A DNA stretch of 64,000 bases from Toxonevra muliebris (GCA_963691655.1 OY829326.1:108535388-108599387); one strand, 5' to 3'. Shown: positions 37,501-49,741, counted from the first letter of the stretch. Program-made: numbers and translations. The notes: a model not told the origin generated them from the letters alone.

Positions 37501-37994
37501 AATGCAATAATTTTTGTGGATTCGGCAAGGGAGTAAAAAATGGATAAATCGTTAAATTGAAAGTTCGCTTTGCTGAACGTTCAAAATGGAAATTTTTGTA
37601 TGAAAATCACATGGTCCCTTGTTTTCAGTTTTTTACTCTTTTCATAAGTGTCGATAAAACTCTTTATTGTTTATGAATTTTCAAGCTCTTTAAACAAAAC
37701 CCCAGGACGAAAATTTTGAAACAAATCAAAAATTATTAACTTTACTAACCTGGAAAAACTGTGATTGCAGAATTGTTCAGTAGTACTTCCTCTTGTAAAA
37801 TCCGAAATCAAACCACTTGAAAAAAAAAACAAATTAGATTTTGTAGCATAGTGTTATTTTTTGATAACAGATAACATTCGTGCAATATTTTCAAATGGGC
37901 AACGCTTAGAAGAAACTACTGAAACTACTAGTCTATTCTAAATATACGCATCTTTCCATTAAAAATTTAGATTGGACTTCATTTCCTTATATAC
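34511..37994. other. Intronic AT-rich DNA
   Basis: No exon is recognised. A hairpin-forming pair lies at about 36740-36830 (ATTATCAACTCTCTTGAA against TTCAAGAGTTGATTAT). The short frames here have no support. Confidence 0.45.
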
Positions 37995-38002
37995 AGTATG
38001 CC

Positions 38003-38457
38003 TAACTCTCGTATCTATACAGTTTTTCGCGGTAATATACTGTTTTTTAGACTCCAAAACCGCAAACCGCTTTTTTAACTAAAATACCGCGAAAAAATAT
38101 AAAATTTAAGAGAGAACAATGGCAGTACGGTGCAAGTATACTTTTGGTGGAAGTGGAAACATTGAAGGCTATTCTGTTCATCAAATGCAACTTGAAAGAT
38201 CCATGGGTTGATTTCTATAAATACCTCATAATAAAGCCGGAATTGCTTCGTACAATTTCTTCAAAGGACAAATACAATGCAACAACAACAGAAGGAGATA
38301 TTGAAATGGAGAACGAAGACAATTCAAATGATAATTTGCTTTCCTTGTAAATTTTCTTTGAATAAAATTTATAGTTTTTTTCAAATCGATTTACGGTTTT
38401 TTAAAATTTTTTCGTAGAGATATACAGTTTTTGGTCCGAAAAAAGATACGAGCGTTA
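38003..38457 (+). mobile_element. hAT-like deletion derivative with perfect 8-bp TSD
   Basis: TIRs TAACTCTCGTATCT (left) and TAACGCTCGTATCT (right, reversed) are flanked by AGTATGCC on both sides (37995-38002 and 38458-38465). The interior frame (38144-38350) begins V-E-V-E-T-L-K-A-I-L-F-I-K-C-N-L and continues to a stop after S-K-D-K-Y and an acidic tail. This resembles the C-terminal end of hAT transposases, just after the dimerisation region. The rest of the transposase is absent. An AATAAA follows the stop (about 38361). Confidence 0.8.
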
Positions 38458-38465
38458 AGTATGCC

Positions 38466-41400
38466 AGATAGCAAAAAGTATTTCGAAATATTCTGAGGTC
38501 TTCTGAGATTTGGCACCTATATCACATACTTAAAAAAGCAAAACTCAAAATTTTTCCAATTATCTTCTACAACATTTTTTTTTTTACATAAAAATACAAA
38601 GAACTTTAAAAAAAAATATCAAGATCCAAATATATTCTTGACGATTTTAAAAAATTTTTTATTTAATTTAAGTGTTTAAATCCTTGGTGTATTTTCATGT
38701 AAGAAATATCCCATTTCATTTCTTAACGTACTTTTACAAAAAGTTTCACCACATTTTCCAATTTTTCTACTTTATTTATACATTAAGTAGCTAGGCGTTT
38801 GGGTGATATGAAAATTACGATAACAAAAAACTTTTGCAAATAAAAATATCATACATGCGAGGATCTAAATCTAATTATTACACTTATCATTCATGTCGTT
38901 TACATGGGTTGTTCCACCTCCACTTGTTAAATCCAACATTGTTAAATCTCTTCTCAGTTAATGGAATTAATATTCCATCTTAGCATATAAACCTTCATCG
39001 CATTTCTTGATATGAAGGGTTAAATGCCATTTTCTCGAATATTTATTTTTTTGATTTATGACAGCAAACGAGCGATATGTACATATATTGAAATAAAAAA
39101 ATGTTTGCATCATTTCTCATTCCTCCAAAAAATTAAAGTGCAATTTTTAGAGAAACTATTGGTTTTGCATTCCAAGCAAGATTTTTTAGATAGCATCATA
39201 AATGAAATCATTTTCTATGTCAATAGCTTTAGCTATGCAAATATCGTTTTACAATAACACTTGCAAATAAAAATTTGTTATACAACAACTAGGCATGCAG
39301 GTAAATAGTAGGTCAATTTTTAGCCTACAGCAAACGAGTAACTTATGGCAATGTATCAAATTGCCAACAAAACAAATAAAATGAAATGAAATGAAATTTG
39401 TTGAAATAAAATATGTACTACAAACCTCTAATACATACAAAACAAAAACTCAGCACATAATAATTTGAAACAAGTAAAAGGTAGAAAAAAACAACAAAAC
39501 ATAATTTAAACTAAAAGAGGAAAAAGAAATAGGTACACAATACATCATCAAAACCAACTTGTTAACATTGTATTGACAAGCTCACAAAAATTAATGGAAA
39601 AAAAGAAAGAAAGATAGACTCAGAGTCTTTACAAAAAGCACGTGGTATCTAACTACCAACTAACAAAACAAATAGGTAGAGGTAGATAGACAGATAGACA
39701 AAGATACATAATACAACAAGAGAGCAGTGCACAACATGAACAGCAGCAGCAACTACAACAAGCAACAGCAACTACATATAACTTGCAGCAACAATATCTA
39801 ACACAATTTCATTTAAAAACGAACGTCCCCAGTACCACTCTTCCTACACTGCTCCTTCTGCTTCTCTTCTACTGATATCCAATTAGTTACTTACCTACAA
39901 ATGATGAACAATTGAAGCGCACAAGTTAACTTCTTCTTCTTTTTTTTTTTCTTTTACTGCTCACGAGTAAATAACTTTTGAAAATTTATCTCAAAGCGCA
40001 AAGAGACTGTGACGCATGCGCTATGCATGTGTGCTATCACCGTCTACATCTACACGCTGTGCCATGGCGCACTTGCCTTCACATTTTGTGATGTAACAAA
40101 AAATACTCGGTGCCTGTACAATTTGACAAACTAAGATATAAATGACTTGTATATGTGTGCGTGTGTGTGTGTATAAGTTAAAATAATAATAATAGTAATA
40201 ATGTTTGCATGCGTGTGTCTGTTAGTTAGTAACAATTTGTTGGTAGCCGCATATTTAAGTGCCTCTTCAAGTGTTGCCAACGTCATACATGCACACGCAC
40301 CACACACATAAATCTCATTTGGGAAAATTACTAAGGTGTTGTGGAAATTCAAAACATTTTCAACACTAGCGGATCGCAGGAGGAGACATTTTACTTCTGA
40401 AACCCCCTAAGATCCGTAAATGACTGCATATCGCTGCCTTAATTTGCTAAGGCCCTAACATCAATTTTTTCAAAATCGAGTTTTTGATGGATTATGATAA
40501 AGCGTGTCCACTTTCATCTGTACTGAAAGTTTTAAAGACCTACACCGAAAACTTACCGCCTTTAATTTAAATTACAAATTCTCGAAACAATACTTCAAAT
40601 ACCAAAATGTTTTTTGCTTCTCCTGTAAAATTTGAAAAATGCATGTTAGGACTTTAGCAAATTAAAGCAGCGATATATTCTAACCTGATTTTTGTGAAAA
40701 GACGGCATCCTTGCTCTGTGAACTGCGATTCATCTGCCCGAAAACACCAGTTTTTTGGATTAAAACCCCCACCCTAGATCCTTCAGTGTTTATAATTATG
40801 TATGTATGTATCATATTTGCAAAATATGCATGCATAATTCTTCTGAACTAAAGTCACTGTAAAATTTTTTCACTGATCTGCATGTCAAATGCAATAAAAT
40901 TTTATTTTAACATGTTATTACATTGGTGGCACACTTGTTGCGTTTATGTATATGCAACAACAACAAATGCAACAGTAGGTAACAAAAATAACGACAGCTG
41001 TTAGTAATCATCAAACTGATTGCATCTTTTCAGCACATATTTTAAATTGAAGTTTTTTCAAAATTATTACAAATTTGCATATTATTTCTTTTTATTATAT
41101 ATCCTTCAGAAATATATACTGGTTTTTAGATATAAAAACATTATATTAACACATTGAGCGTCAAGCAGTTTAAATGGATATCGTCGGCGGATACATACCA
41201 TAATGATTTTTGGTTGAAAATTTATGGAAATCTGATATAAAATGAGTTTTCAACTATCCATTACTCATTTTTTGACCATTTTAGATTTGAGTCCTAAAAT
41301 CTTGTAACCGCAAGTACTGCCGTACTTAATGAATGTTTTAAACACTATTATAACTACTTCGTTTTTCCAAAATTGTTGGCTAAAATCTTCCCGATACACA

Positions 41401-42263
41401 AAGCTTGTCATGATTTCAGAGCTATGTATTTTACAATTTTTCCCCAACATCTTAAAACGTATAACGCATAGGCAGATTAACACTTTTTTTAATGCATTAA
41501 TTAGTATCTGAACGTCAATCTGGTTTTTTGAGGTTACTTAAGATATTCGGTCTAGACTTAACCATTTGAAGGCTTTTGCCACGGTGGTCTTAGCTCTTTA
41601 AGTTGAGTAATCTTTTGCATTTTTACAGACAGCAACGAAAATCTTATTTTTCAGATAGACCACAAACAGTCTGTGTGTAATTCTATGTCCAATTTCTTGC
41701 CAATAGTTAGAGATGTCCCAAAAAATCTTTATATTAATGATTTACCAAAAATAATTAAGCACTGGCTATGATATTCATGTCTATGTACACTGTATTCAAT
41801 TATAATTTAGCCATTCTTAAATAATTCTTGCATAAGTTATATAAATTTTGACTTAACCCTTATCAGCGTGTGTGCTTCAATAAACGAACTACATTGAAAC
41901 GCTTATAAGTCAAAATGTCTCGATTCATTCATAAAAAAAACTTTCGTTCTTGGCAATTTCAATAGGATAAGCTTGAATAATGCTGTGATAAATTTGATAA
42001 AATCTCTTCCTTATATGAAAAAAAGGTTTCTAAGATTTTTTCGTGAACATACTTTATGTCGCATACTAACTTAATAGAATAGAGAGCATTTACGAATATG
42101 GGCCTAAACAATAGCATTTGCTGATGATCAGCGTTAGTAAATTCACTGCAAAAAAAAACTTTTGCCCATTTTTCTATATATGGTACATTTTTTTTTTCTT
42201 AAAGTTTGATCGGCTGTAGCTTGAAAAAATGTATGGTAGCTTATTTTGGATGTAATTTGTGCG
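38466..42263. other. Intronic DNA with microsatellites
   Basis: No exon is seen. GTGTGTGTGT-type runs lie around 40153-40171, with AATAAT runs near 40185 and AGATAGACAGATAGACA near 39683. TTAACACATTGAGCGTC near 41147 resembles an isolated piggyBac-like end. Confidence 0.45.
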
Positions 42264-42273
42264 TGAAGATATA

Positions 42274-42583
42274 GATTAGGTTAGGTTGGAGTGGCTGTCG
42301 AGAGACACACTTAGGCCTGAACGGCCCATTGTGATACCACATAGTTGGACCTACAGTTTAACGCCGATTCCGAACGGCGGTGTGGCAATTTTTTATCGGC
42401 TTGGTGGTTTTGCCATTACCAACCAAGGTGTGTACACTATCTTATAATTCTCATACACTTCATATTGATAGTGAATATAAGAAAGTAATGAAAATTAACC
42501 ACCAGACGAAGACGGGAATCGAACCCGAACCTCCCAGATGAAAGTCTAGTGCACTATCCACTAGGCTATCGAGGTCGTCTGCA
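42274..42583 (-). mobile_element. tRNA-derived SINE, copy 2
   Basis: Same family and orientation as 31495-31802, with the clearest core: on the minus strand TTGGTTGGTAATGGC, ACCACCAAGCC, CCGCCGTTCGGAATCGGC and TAGGTCC. Target duplication TGAAGATATA at 42264-42273 and 42584-42593. Confidence 0.85.
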
Positions 42584-42718
42584 TGAAGATATATCTGTGG
42601 CAACATTTTTTTTTGTTATTCAAGAAAACAGATCTCTGATAAGTTTTAAGTCCATTTGTTATTCTTTATCTCTACCAGATTTATTAATAAATCTTAGCTG
42701 ATCCTGCAGTGTTAAAAA

Positions 42719-43025
42719 GCTCAGGTGTTAGTCTCCCAACACTCCACTGCCAAATATACTTACTCGTATCCGACAGAAAGCGGGGCAGACATTAAGAAAG
42801 TAGTCTGGCGTCTTTTCACATTCTTCCTCCAAACCACAGGAAGCACAGAAGGCACTAGCTCCCAGGCTAATCATATTCAAATGCTAGGCCCAAGAGAAGT
42901 GGCCTGTGCATAGTTTCACCAGCTGCCTACAGCTCTTTCTGTTAAGTGATAACAGAAAGTCTGTTAGACGCTTCGAGATAACAGGTAACATGGTCTTTGT
43001 CTGTCTAAAGCCCCTTAGGTCCTCC
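42719..43025 (-). mobile_element. LINE fragment: C-terminal part of ORF2
   Basis: On the minus strand the frame (with one stop) reads R-Q-T-K-T-M-L-P, L-L-S-L-N-R-K-S-C-R-Q-L-V, T-G-H-F, then C-A-S-C-G-L-E-E-E-C-E-K-T-P-D, C-P-A-F-C-R-I-R. The order RQTK, LNR, TGH and a C-x2-C zinc-binding motif followed by C-P-A is typical of the RNase H/C-terminal end of Jockey-, R1- or I-type non-LTR elements. It is truncated at both ends and lies next to a SINE copy. Confidence 0.75.
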
Positions 43026-43752
43026 CATTTGCGATTGTGGGTCAAGTCGATAAATTTTCAAACAAAAAATTTAATATTAAGATCTATGCACATGCGTCTT
43101 AATAATAATTTTAAATTATGAAATGCAGTTTAAATTTCAGCGTATGTGAAACTTTTAACCAGCCATTATTTTTTGAATATGTTTTGGAATGTATTTTTAA
43201 TGAATTTTCAAAATTGCTGTATGAAAAATCGACCAGATATTGAAAATGGGTTAACTACAATTACTGCTAAAGTAATCAGGTGATTTGACAAAAAGAATCA
43301 TATGTTTATGTATATACACTCCCGGTGCTTACACATTCCAGTAGTTATATAAATATTGGTAGTTAATTCAAATCAAATATTTACTCGCAGTAAAACACAA
43401 TAAATTCAATTCACGGAAATTTCAGTTAATTACAAACGACGTTGTATCTAAGCATATATGAGCAGTTTAAAATTGTATATTTACATACATACAATTATAA
43501 AAATATATATAAAGAGTAATTTAACCATATGTATTACTTGTACTCTTTTTTTTTTTTTTGATATATTGTAGACTTTACACACATAAATAATTGAAAGTTA
43601 TTAAATATTTTTGCAAACTGGAGTAAATAAATATAACATTACTTGCAATTTTTGCACAGTCCCAAATTTATAGCTGAACAATTTACTTACAAATCGTTAT
43701 TATTTTTAATATTTCATATTTTAATTGAGTGCGCGTAACTTATGCAAAAATT

Positions 43753-43796
43753 ATGTTTACAATTATCACTTCAAACGAAGTGATAATTGTAAACAT
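43753..43796. repeat. Perfect 20-bp inverted repeat with 4-base loop
   Basis: ATGTTTACAATTATCACTTC (43753-43772), loop AAAC, then its exact complement (43777-43796). The perfect match implies recent formation or selection. It abuts two imperfect copies of CCAAATATCTTG(T/A)GAT (43832-43867). Confidence 0.9.
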
Positions 43797-43946
43797 GCGC
43801 AGAGGGTATAGTAAGAAAGAGAAAATATCCCAAATATCTTGTGATATATTCCAAATATCTTGAGATGTTTTCTTTCTCTCAATATTTACAGAAGAAGTAT
43901 TATTAGAAAAACAAATCCTTATAACATTAAAAGTTCTTGAAATTGA

Positions 43947-44409
43947 CCCATTAATTGACAATGGTGCGAAAACGTACCATTTTTTCTCTAGGTTAGGTTG
44001 GGTTGGAGTGGCTGTCGAGAGACACACTTAGGTTTGAACGGCCCATTGTGATACCACATAGTTGCCTTACAGTTTAGCGCCGATTCCCAATCAAAATTAA
44101 ATTTTTTATCAGCTCGGTGGTTTTGCCATTACCAACCAATGTGTGTACTTGTACACTTTCTTATAATTCTCATACACTTCATATTGATAGTGAATATAAG
44201 AAAGTAATGAAAATTAACCACCAGACGAGGACGGGAATCGAACCCGAACCTCCCAGATGAAAGTCTAGTGCACTATCCACTAGGCTATCGAGGTCTTCAT
44301 TTTTTTTTCTCTATAAAAATAACACTTTTAGTCTATAACAATCACACTTTTAGTCTATAAAAACACACTTTTTTAGTGGTGCGTTTTCGAACTATTGACA
44401 ATTAATGGG
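43947..44409. mobile_element. piggyBac-like MITE containing SINE copy 3
   Basis: The left end CCCATTAATTGACAATGG and right end (reversed) CCCATTAATTGTCAATAG are followed on both arms by TTCGAAAACG-like or TGCGAAAACG sequence. The right flank is TTAA (44410-44413) and the left is TTGA (43943-43946), a mutated TTAA. The SINE at 43991-44298 interrupts the interior. Confidence 0.6.
43991..44298 (-). mobile_element. tRNA-derived SINE, copy 3
   Basis: Same family and strand as the other two copies. It has an intact tRNA-like head at its right end (about 44220-44296) and a damaged core. The duplication ATTTTTTCTCTA (43979-43990) recurs with a longer T run at 44299-44313. Confidence 0.8.
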
Positions 44410-45905
44410 TTAAGACGGTCGTGGCAGGAGCACATTTAATGCGTTAATTTTAAAAATCTGCCGTCACAATTTTCTAAATATTTAAATCTTTGCTATCTCT
44501 AAGAGGCCATTGTAATCTGAACTCATTTTAAACTGCTTTTGAAATAGGTATCATGAATAGAAAGTATAATATAATAACATACCACAAAATAAATAAAGAG
44601 GTTAAATTTAAGATTGCAAAGGAGATGAATTTCTTACGGCTGAATTTAATTAAAAAATGTTAATTTATTAATGCAACTTTAATAGCAATTAACGCTTAAT
44701 TACTAATTTAATATATTAGATCTTTCTACTTTTACACCATGAAAAATTACCGAAAAGATCAACATTAAAAAAAATATTAGTAAAGCAAGGTCGCGTAATC
44801 TAAACGCAATCTTGGCTTATCACAAACTAATTAACAAATTACAAATTAATACTTGTGTTTAATTATTATTATTATTATATTTTTTGTAAGATTCGATAGA
44901 ATTTCTAAGCAAAAAATATTGCCAAGTCAAATAAAAAACTATTAAAAATCGATGTATATGTATAATTTAGAAAAAAAAAAATTGCAACTACAATTGCAAG
45001 AACGTATTTAAAATGTTAGATTAAAAAAAGTGGAATTTATTAGATAATAAAGTTAAAAAATTTTTTTTTTTTAATTTTTATATTTTTTTATTTGTAAACT
45101 GCATCGAAACATATATCAATAGTCGCATATATTTATATGCATAGCCGCGTAACTAGAAAAGAAAAACAAAAAAATAATATAAAATAAAAATAATAAGACT
45201 TCATTAAAATGTTTTAACCTTCACCGACTTAAAGTCAGTCAGGCTAACTGGCTGGCTTTATATTATTAACATTTATAGTTTCTACACTTAATAATATTTA
45301 TGCCGACATAAAAATATGCGAGTGTTAAGTATTTAAAAAAAAAATATAAAAAATCAATGAAATTCCAATCGATTTTATGAAAATGCGTTTCAGCACTAAA
45401 AGTTCATCATCAAAATAACATAAAAGATTTATGACCCTAGCATGTGCAACAATGTCAAATTATGTACATTGTAACTAATCTGTTTGGACGCTCACCTGCT
45501 GGTAAAATTGTCAAGCTGCAACATTTTAATAGGCTCTTCTTCTTCTTCTTGTTTTTTTTTTTTGTTTTGTTTTCTTGTAACCAAATTGAGAAGTTTTAAT
45601 GAATGTGAGTTTTTTATATTGCTTTGCATAAGTGTAAGACTCTTGCTGAACAGTGAGTCCAAATCTAAACAATGTTTTTGAAATCAGAACCAAATAAAAA
45701 GTTGTCCCAATTTTGAGAACATACAAATTTTTAATAAAGTTCATTTCAATATTCTAAACATGAGTATATCTATGATTGAATTTTTATACAAAATATTTTA
45801 TAGGCCAAACTCTTCATCTCAGCAAAGTTTATCCGAAACGTTTGCTGGACCCAAATTTGTGGTTTTCTAATTTGTGAATGAGCTTCTTAGCAAAATTAAT
45901 GCCAG
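44410..45905. other. Intronic AT-rich DNA
   Basis: No exon is seen. Long A/T runs and a CTT run near 45537-45549. Confidence 0.5.
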
Positions 45906-45907
45906 TA

Positions 45908-46239
45908 GGTTAGGTTAGGTTGGAGTGGCAGCCTTCTACTTTAAAGCACACTTAAGCACATAATTAGGCTCATTGTGATACCACAGTGCGGCGCGACTCC
46001 CCCATTTACGGAGTGGAGAACCATGAGGATTCCATAATGAATCTGGCTATGTCCTTAATATTTATGGATGATAGCTCGGACAGACTAGTAAAGAAAGGTG
46101 AGCCCAGGAGTTTTAGTCTCCTCCTGGCCAGGGATGGGCATTCGCACATGAAATGGAGGACTGTTTCTTCTTCTTCCTCAGAGCCGCAGCCCCGACAGAA
46201 GTCATTGAAAGGCAGTCCTAGAATGCCAGTAAGAAGCAA
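45908..46239 (-). mobile_element. 5'-truncated LINE, 3' end with C-x2-C motif
   Basis: The minus-strand frame from about 46222 reads L-G-L-P-F-N-D-F-C-R-G-C-G-S-E-E-E-E-E-T, then V-L-H-F-M-C-E-C-P-S-L-A-R-R-R, and stops near 46006. This is the zinc-binding C-terminus of a Jockey/R1/I-type LINE. The 3' UTR continues with TGTGGTATCACAATGAGCC and ends in CCACTCCAACC plus (TAACC)n. That tail matches the tail of the SINE family here. Confidence 0.8.
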
Positions 46240-46715
46240 TAAAAGGCAGAAAGTAAATGAAAGTCAGAAGAAATAAAAGGCAGTCAGGGGCAATCACAAT
46301 TATTCGGCGGTAATCATAGATAAAATATCTAAGAGAAAGTCTGAAGCAATCCAAGGAATAAAGTTTCCTTCTAAGACAATAAGAAGCAATCAGTGGCAAT
46401 TAGAGGCAACTCTGGACAGTTAATACCAGTCAGCAGCACTAAGAGGAAATATGGGAACAGTTAGAAGTAATAAAAAACTGCCAGAGAAAGTCACAAATAT
46501 ACAGAAATAGACAGAGGTATTAAGAGGCAGTCAAAGGCCTTTGAAGAAGTCTAAGAAATTGAGAAGTATAAAGGGCAGTCAGAGGAAGTCACATATTGTT
46601 AGAGGCAGTCAGTTATATTAAAAGGCATTCCCAAACAACAATGTAATCAGAAGAAATAAAGGGCAGGCAGAGGCAGTCGCAGAAATAACTAAGAGAGTGT
46701 GTGAGGCAATAAGCG
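46188..46715 (+). repeat. Decayed AAAGGCAGTCAG minisatellite, left part
   Basis: Degenerate units such as AAAAGGCAGTCAG, AAGAGGCAGTCA, GAAGCAATAAG and AGAAGAAATAAAAGGCAG recur for ~520 bases, starting inside the truncated LINE end (CAGAAGTCATTGAAAGGCAG). The array resumes at 47503 after the hAT insertion. Confidence 0.7.
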
Positions 46716-46723
46716 ATAATCAC

Positions 46724-47494
46724 TAGTGTTGATTCGATACCCACATAGTATCGATACTTTTACTCATTACTTGTATCGAATAAAAGTACTTTTACTCATT
46801 ACTTGTATCGAATAAAAGTATCGATGCTACCGAATAGTATCGAATATGTACTTGTATCGAATACTCGTTTAAAGAAACAAATTACACTTTTTTTTAAGTA
46901 GCTGTCGAGGAGAACATTCAGGCCAGAACGGTATTTTGTGTTACCACATGGTTGAGCCTACAGTTTACACTACTCAACACGAGTTTTTCGCCATTACATC
47001 ATGGTTTTCTGATATTTCCACTGGAAACACTGCAAGAAAATTTATAATAGAAGGAAAACTAATCAACAGATTAAAGCTTTTTAAAAATATTTTATTTTAA
47101 TGAAAAAGTTTCAATAAACATTATGTTCTACATGCATGGCCGGCAATATTTTCTAGAACTTCAATACTGTACTGCAATATTTTCATACATTGGAATATTG
47201 CAATATGGACTGAAATATTTTGAATATGGATATTGAATATTTCTGGAGTAGCATTTTGAAAAATATTATTGATTGTTCTAAAATATTGTAAAACGATCCT
47301 CAATCTTAAATATTGTATAGCAATATTTCAGTTGTTTAAATAAATATTTTCCAAAGTATCGAGTATCCGATACTGAACCTTTTTCCCGATACCAAGTAAA
47401 ATACTTATGGTATAGCATCGAGTAAAAAAAGTACTTGAATCGAATGAAAAATATGCAGTATTTACTTGTATTTACTTGTATCGAATAATCACTA
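46724..47494. mobile_element. hAT-like non-autonomous element, perfect 8-bp TSD
   Basis: The TIR TAGTGTTGATTCGATAC pairs with TAGTGATTATTCGATAC (right end, reversed), 15/17 identical. ATAATCAC flanks it exactly (46716-46723 and 47495-47502). Subterminal ACTTGTATCGAATA motifs recur at both ends, including a 33-bp direct duplication near 46756-46821. A centre rich in GCAATATT/AATATTGC (about 47130-47340) and a SINE fragment (46898-46985) lie inside. No transposase is present. Confidence 0.85.
46898..46985 (-). mobile_element. SINE fragment (tail half) inside the hAT element
   Basis: AGCTGTCGAGGAGAACATTC, GGCCAGAACGG, GTTACCACATGGTTG and CCTACAGTTTA align in order with the tail half of the SINE copies at 42274 and 31495. 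It is more diverged than they are, so it is probably older. Confidence 0.65.
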
Positions 47495-47502
47495 ATAATC
47501 AC

Positions 47503-47830
47503 TGCCAATGAAAGGTAGTTTAAGGCATTCACTGGCAGTTTGAGGCAACAAGATTATGAGAAAAGCAAGACTGAGAAGGCAATAAAAAAACGAAAGAGGC
47601 AGTGAGAAAGAAATACAAAGCAGTTACAGGTATTTAGAGGAAAATAGGTGAAATAAGGAAGGAAGTCAGAAAAAGAAAAGTCAAAGAAAAAAAATACAAA
47701 AAAAAAAATGCATCCTGAGACAATAGTAGGTTTGCAGTAGCAATTACAGGCAATACAATGCAATCAATGGCAGTCAGCAGCAAAAAGAGACAAACAGTGA
47801 AAATAGCTGAGAAAATTTTAAAGTAGAGCA
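47503..47830 (+). repeat. Decayed AAAGGCAGTCAG minisatellite, right part
   Basis: Continuation of the 46188-46715 array (GAAAGGTAGTTTAAGGCA, GGCAGTTTGAGGCAAC, GAGGCAGTGAG, GGCAGTCAGCAGC) on the far side of the hAT insertion. The minus-strand frame at 47554-47763 is a translation of it. Confidence 0.65.
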
Positions 47831-49741
47831 GTTAGAAGTAGCCATCAAAATCTTGTGAAGATCAATTTTTTTTCTATGTACATACTTAAATTTCTTTCAA
47901 AATTTATCTCTTCCTTTTAATTACGAATCCAAACTTATACATATTTATCTGGTATCACTACAAAATAAATAAACTCAAGTATGCATAATAAAAATATTCC
48001 CTCCCCGTGAATACATAATTTTCAAATAAAAGTTGAACACTTTATTAAAAATCTGATGCGACAAATTAATAAACTATATCATCAGCTTAATTAAAAAATA
48101 AAAATTTTTAAATAATTAAGTAGCTTCCGTATATGAAACCAGACTTAACAAAAAATTTGTATAACTTAAGCCAAGTAACACTAGCCACAAATTCATAAAG
48201 TACAAGTATATAGCTTCATTTACTTCTTATGTATTCAACGCAGATAAATAAGCAAACTATGAGGAAGTCGCATATGCCTGCTAAAAAAAAGATATTCAAA
48301 ACTGAGAAGAAACAACGTTGAAACTACGTCATTTGTGTGAATTTAAACATTTATTTCATTTAAGTATTTGCATTCACTTTTGTTTTCATTTCTAACGATG
48401 TAATGTACCAAAAAAGAAAAATTTTAATATAAATTAAAATTAAATTAAAACTAAAACTCATGCTGCATTTAATTATGTATCTACTTTAAATTGAATTAAA
48501 GTCGCTGTAACAGTGAGTACAAGTTGCAACACTCTCACACACACACACACAAAAACATTCAAATGCAACTGCGTTTTCTTTTCAAACTTTATTCAAGAGT
48601 TGTAAATGAGAAATGTTTGGCAACACTCAAGCCAAAAAAACAAAAAGAAACAACAAAAAGAAAGACGTTTGAAACAAAGAAAAACTAAATTGTTAATTTG
48701 CTCCACTAAGTTTCTTCCTGTTTTTGTTTTCTTTGCAAAAGTGAAGCGCGCATGTGCAAATTGCTTGCTATAGAAGAAATCAAAAAATATATCCGTCCAT
48801 GTGCTCTATCATTATCTCGTCCAACACTGTTGCAATATCTTTCGTGACATTTTCATTGTTATACTTGTGTATTTAAATTAAAATTACTTTGATAATGTTT
48901 ATGCTGCAATTTAAATATTAAACGACTTTTGAACGTGACCCCTAAACCAAAGATACTTTCTAATTTTTAAACAATTTAATTTAAATAAATTAACTTTACC
49001 TCAAATTGTAATGTTAACACTATTTTGTGCAACAATTTACGTCAAGTCAATTAATTATTGTATTTTTCTGTTGTTGCTACTACCAAATGCTCATCTTTGT
49101 TAACGAGTTTTTCTTGTTGTTTGCCCCATTCACTTTTATTTAAAATTGTGGGAGTTTCGTGAGTGACTAATTTCTCGTGCTTTTTGTAATTATGATATTT
49201 TTTCTTTCAATTATTCACTTTAGGTATGTTTTTTTTTGTTTTGTTTTTTGGTTATGAAAGAATTTTCAAATTATCACTATTTGAAAAATATACAATCAGA
49301 AACTAGGGAAGTAAAAATGTTTATTTTTTGAAAAATATATATTTAACTTTAAATCGAGGGTATACGTTCCTTATAGAATTTATTGATTGATCAATATTTT
49401 TTAAAATGATTTATATGCTCAATTATGCATTTGTTTCTATCTCCTACGGCGAAAGTTTGCCTGTAATTTATTTTTATTCTGATTCACTATTTGTACATAA
49501 CTGAATTGATCCTTAGTTTTTCTAATAAATTTTGATTTGTTTTTGTCGTTCAAATCTTATTAACCTCAAATAACTGGTAAATGGAGTGAAAAAATACAAA
49601 AATTACAAAACGAGTTATTCCAGTCAAAACAAAAAGAAATCGATTAAAGTTTAAAGTTTTAATCGGAAGTTTCCCAATCAAGCAATATTCCGCGAAAGGT
49701 TAAGTTCAGGAAAGTAAGCAGTCAGAAAATTAGTAGATACT
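47831..49741. other. Intronic AT-rich DNA
   Basis: No exon is seen. A (CA)n run is at about 48536-48553. Confidence 0.5.

Noticed and set aside
46240..47830. CRISPR-like array because of regularly recurring AGGCAGTC units
   Set aside because: Units are degenerate, spacers are not unique sequences of constant length, and the host is a eukaryote. It is a decayed minisatellite.
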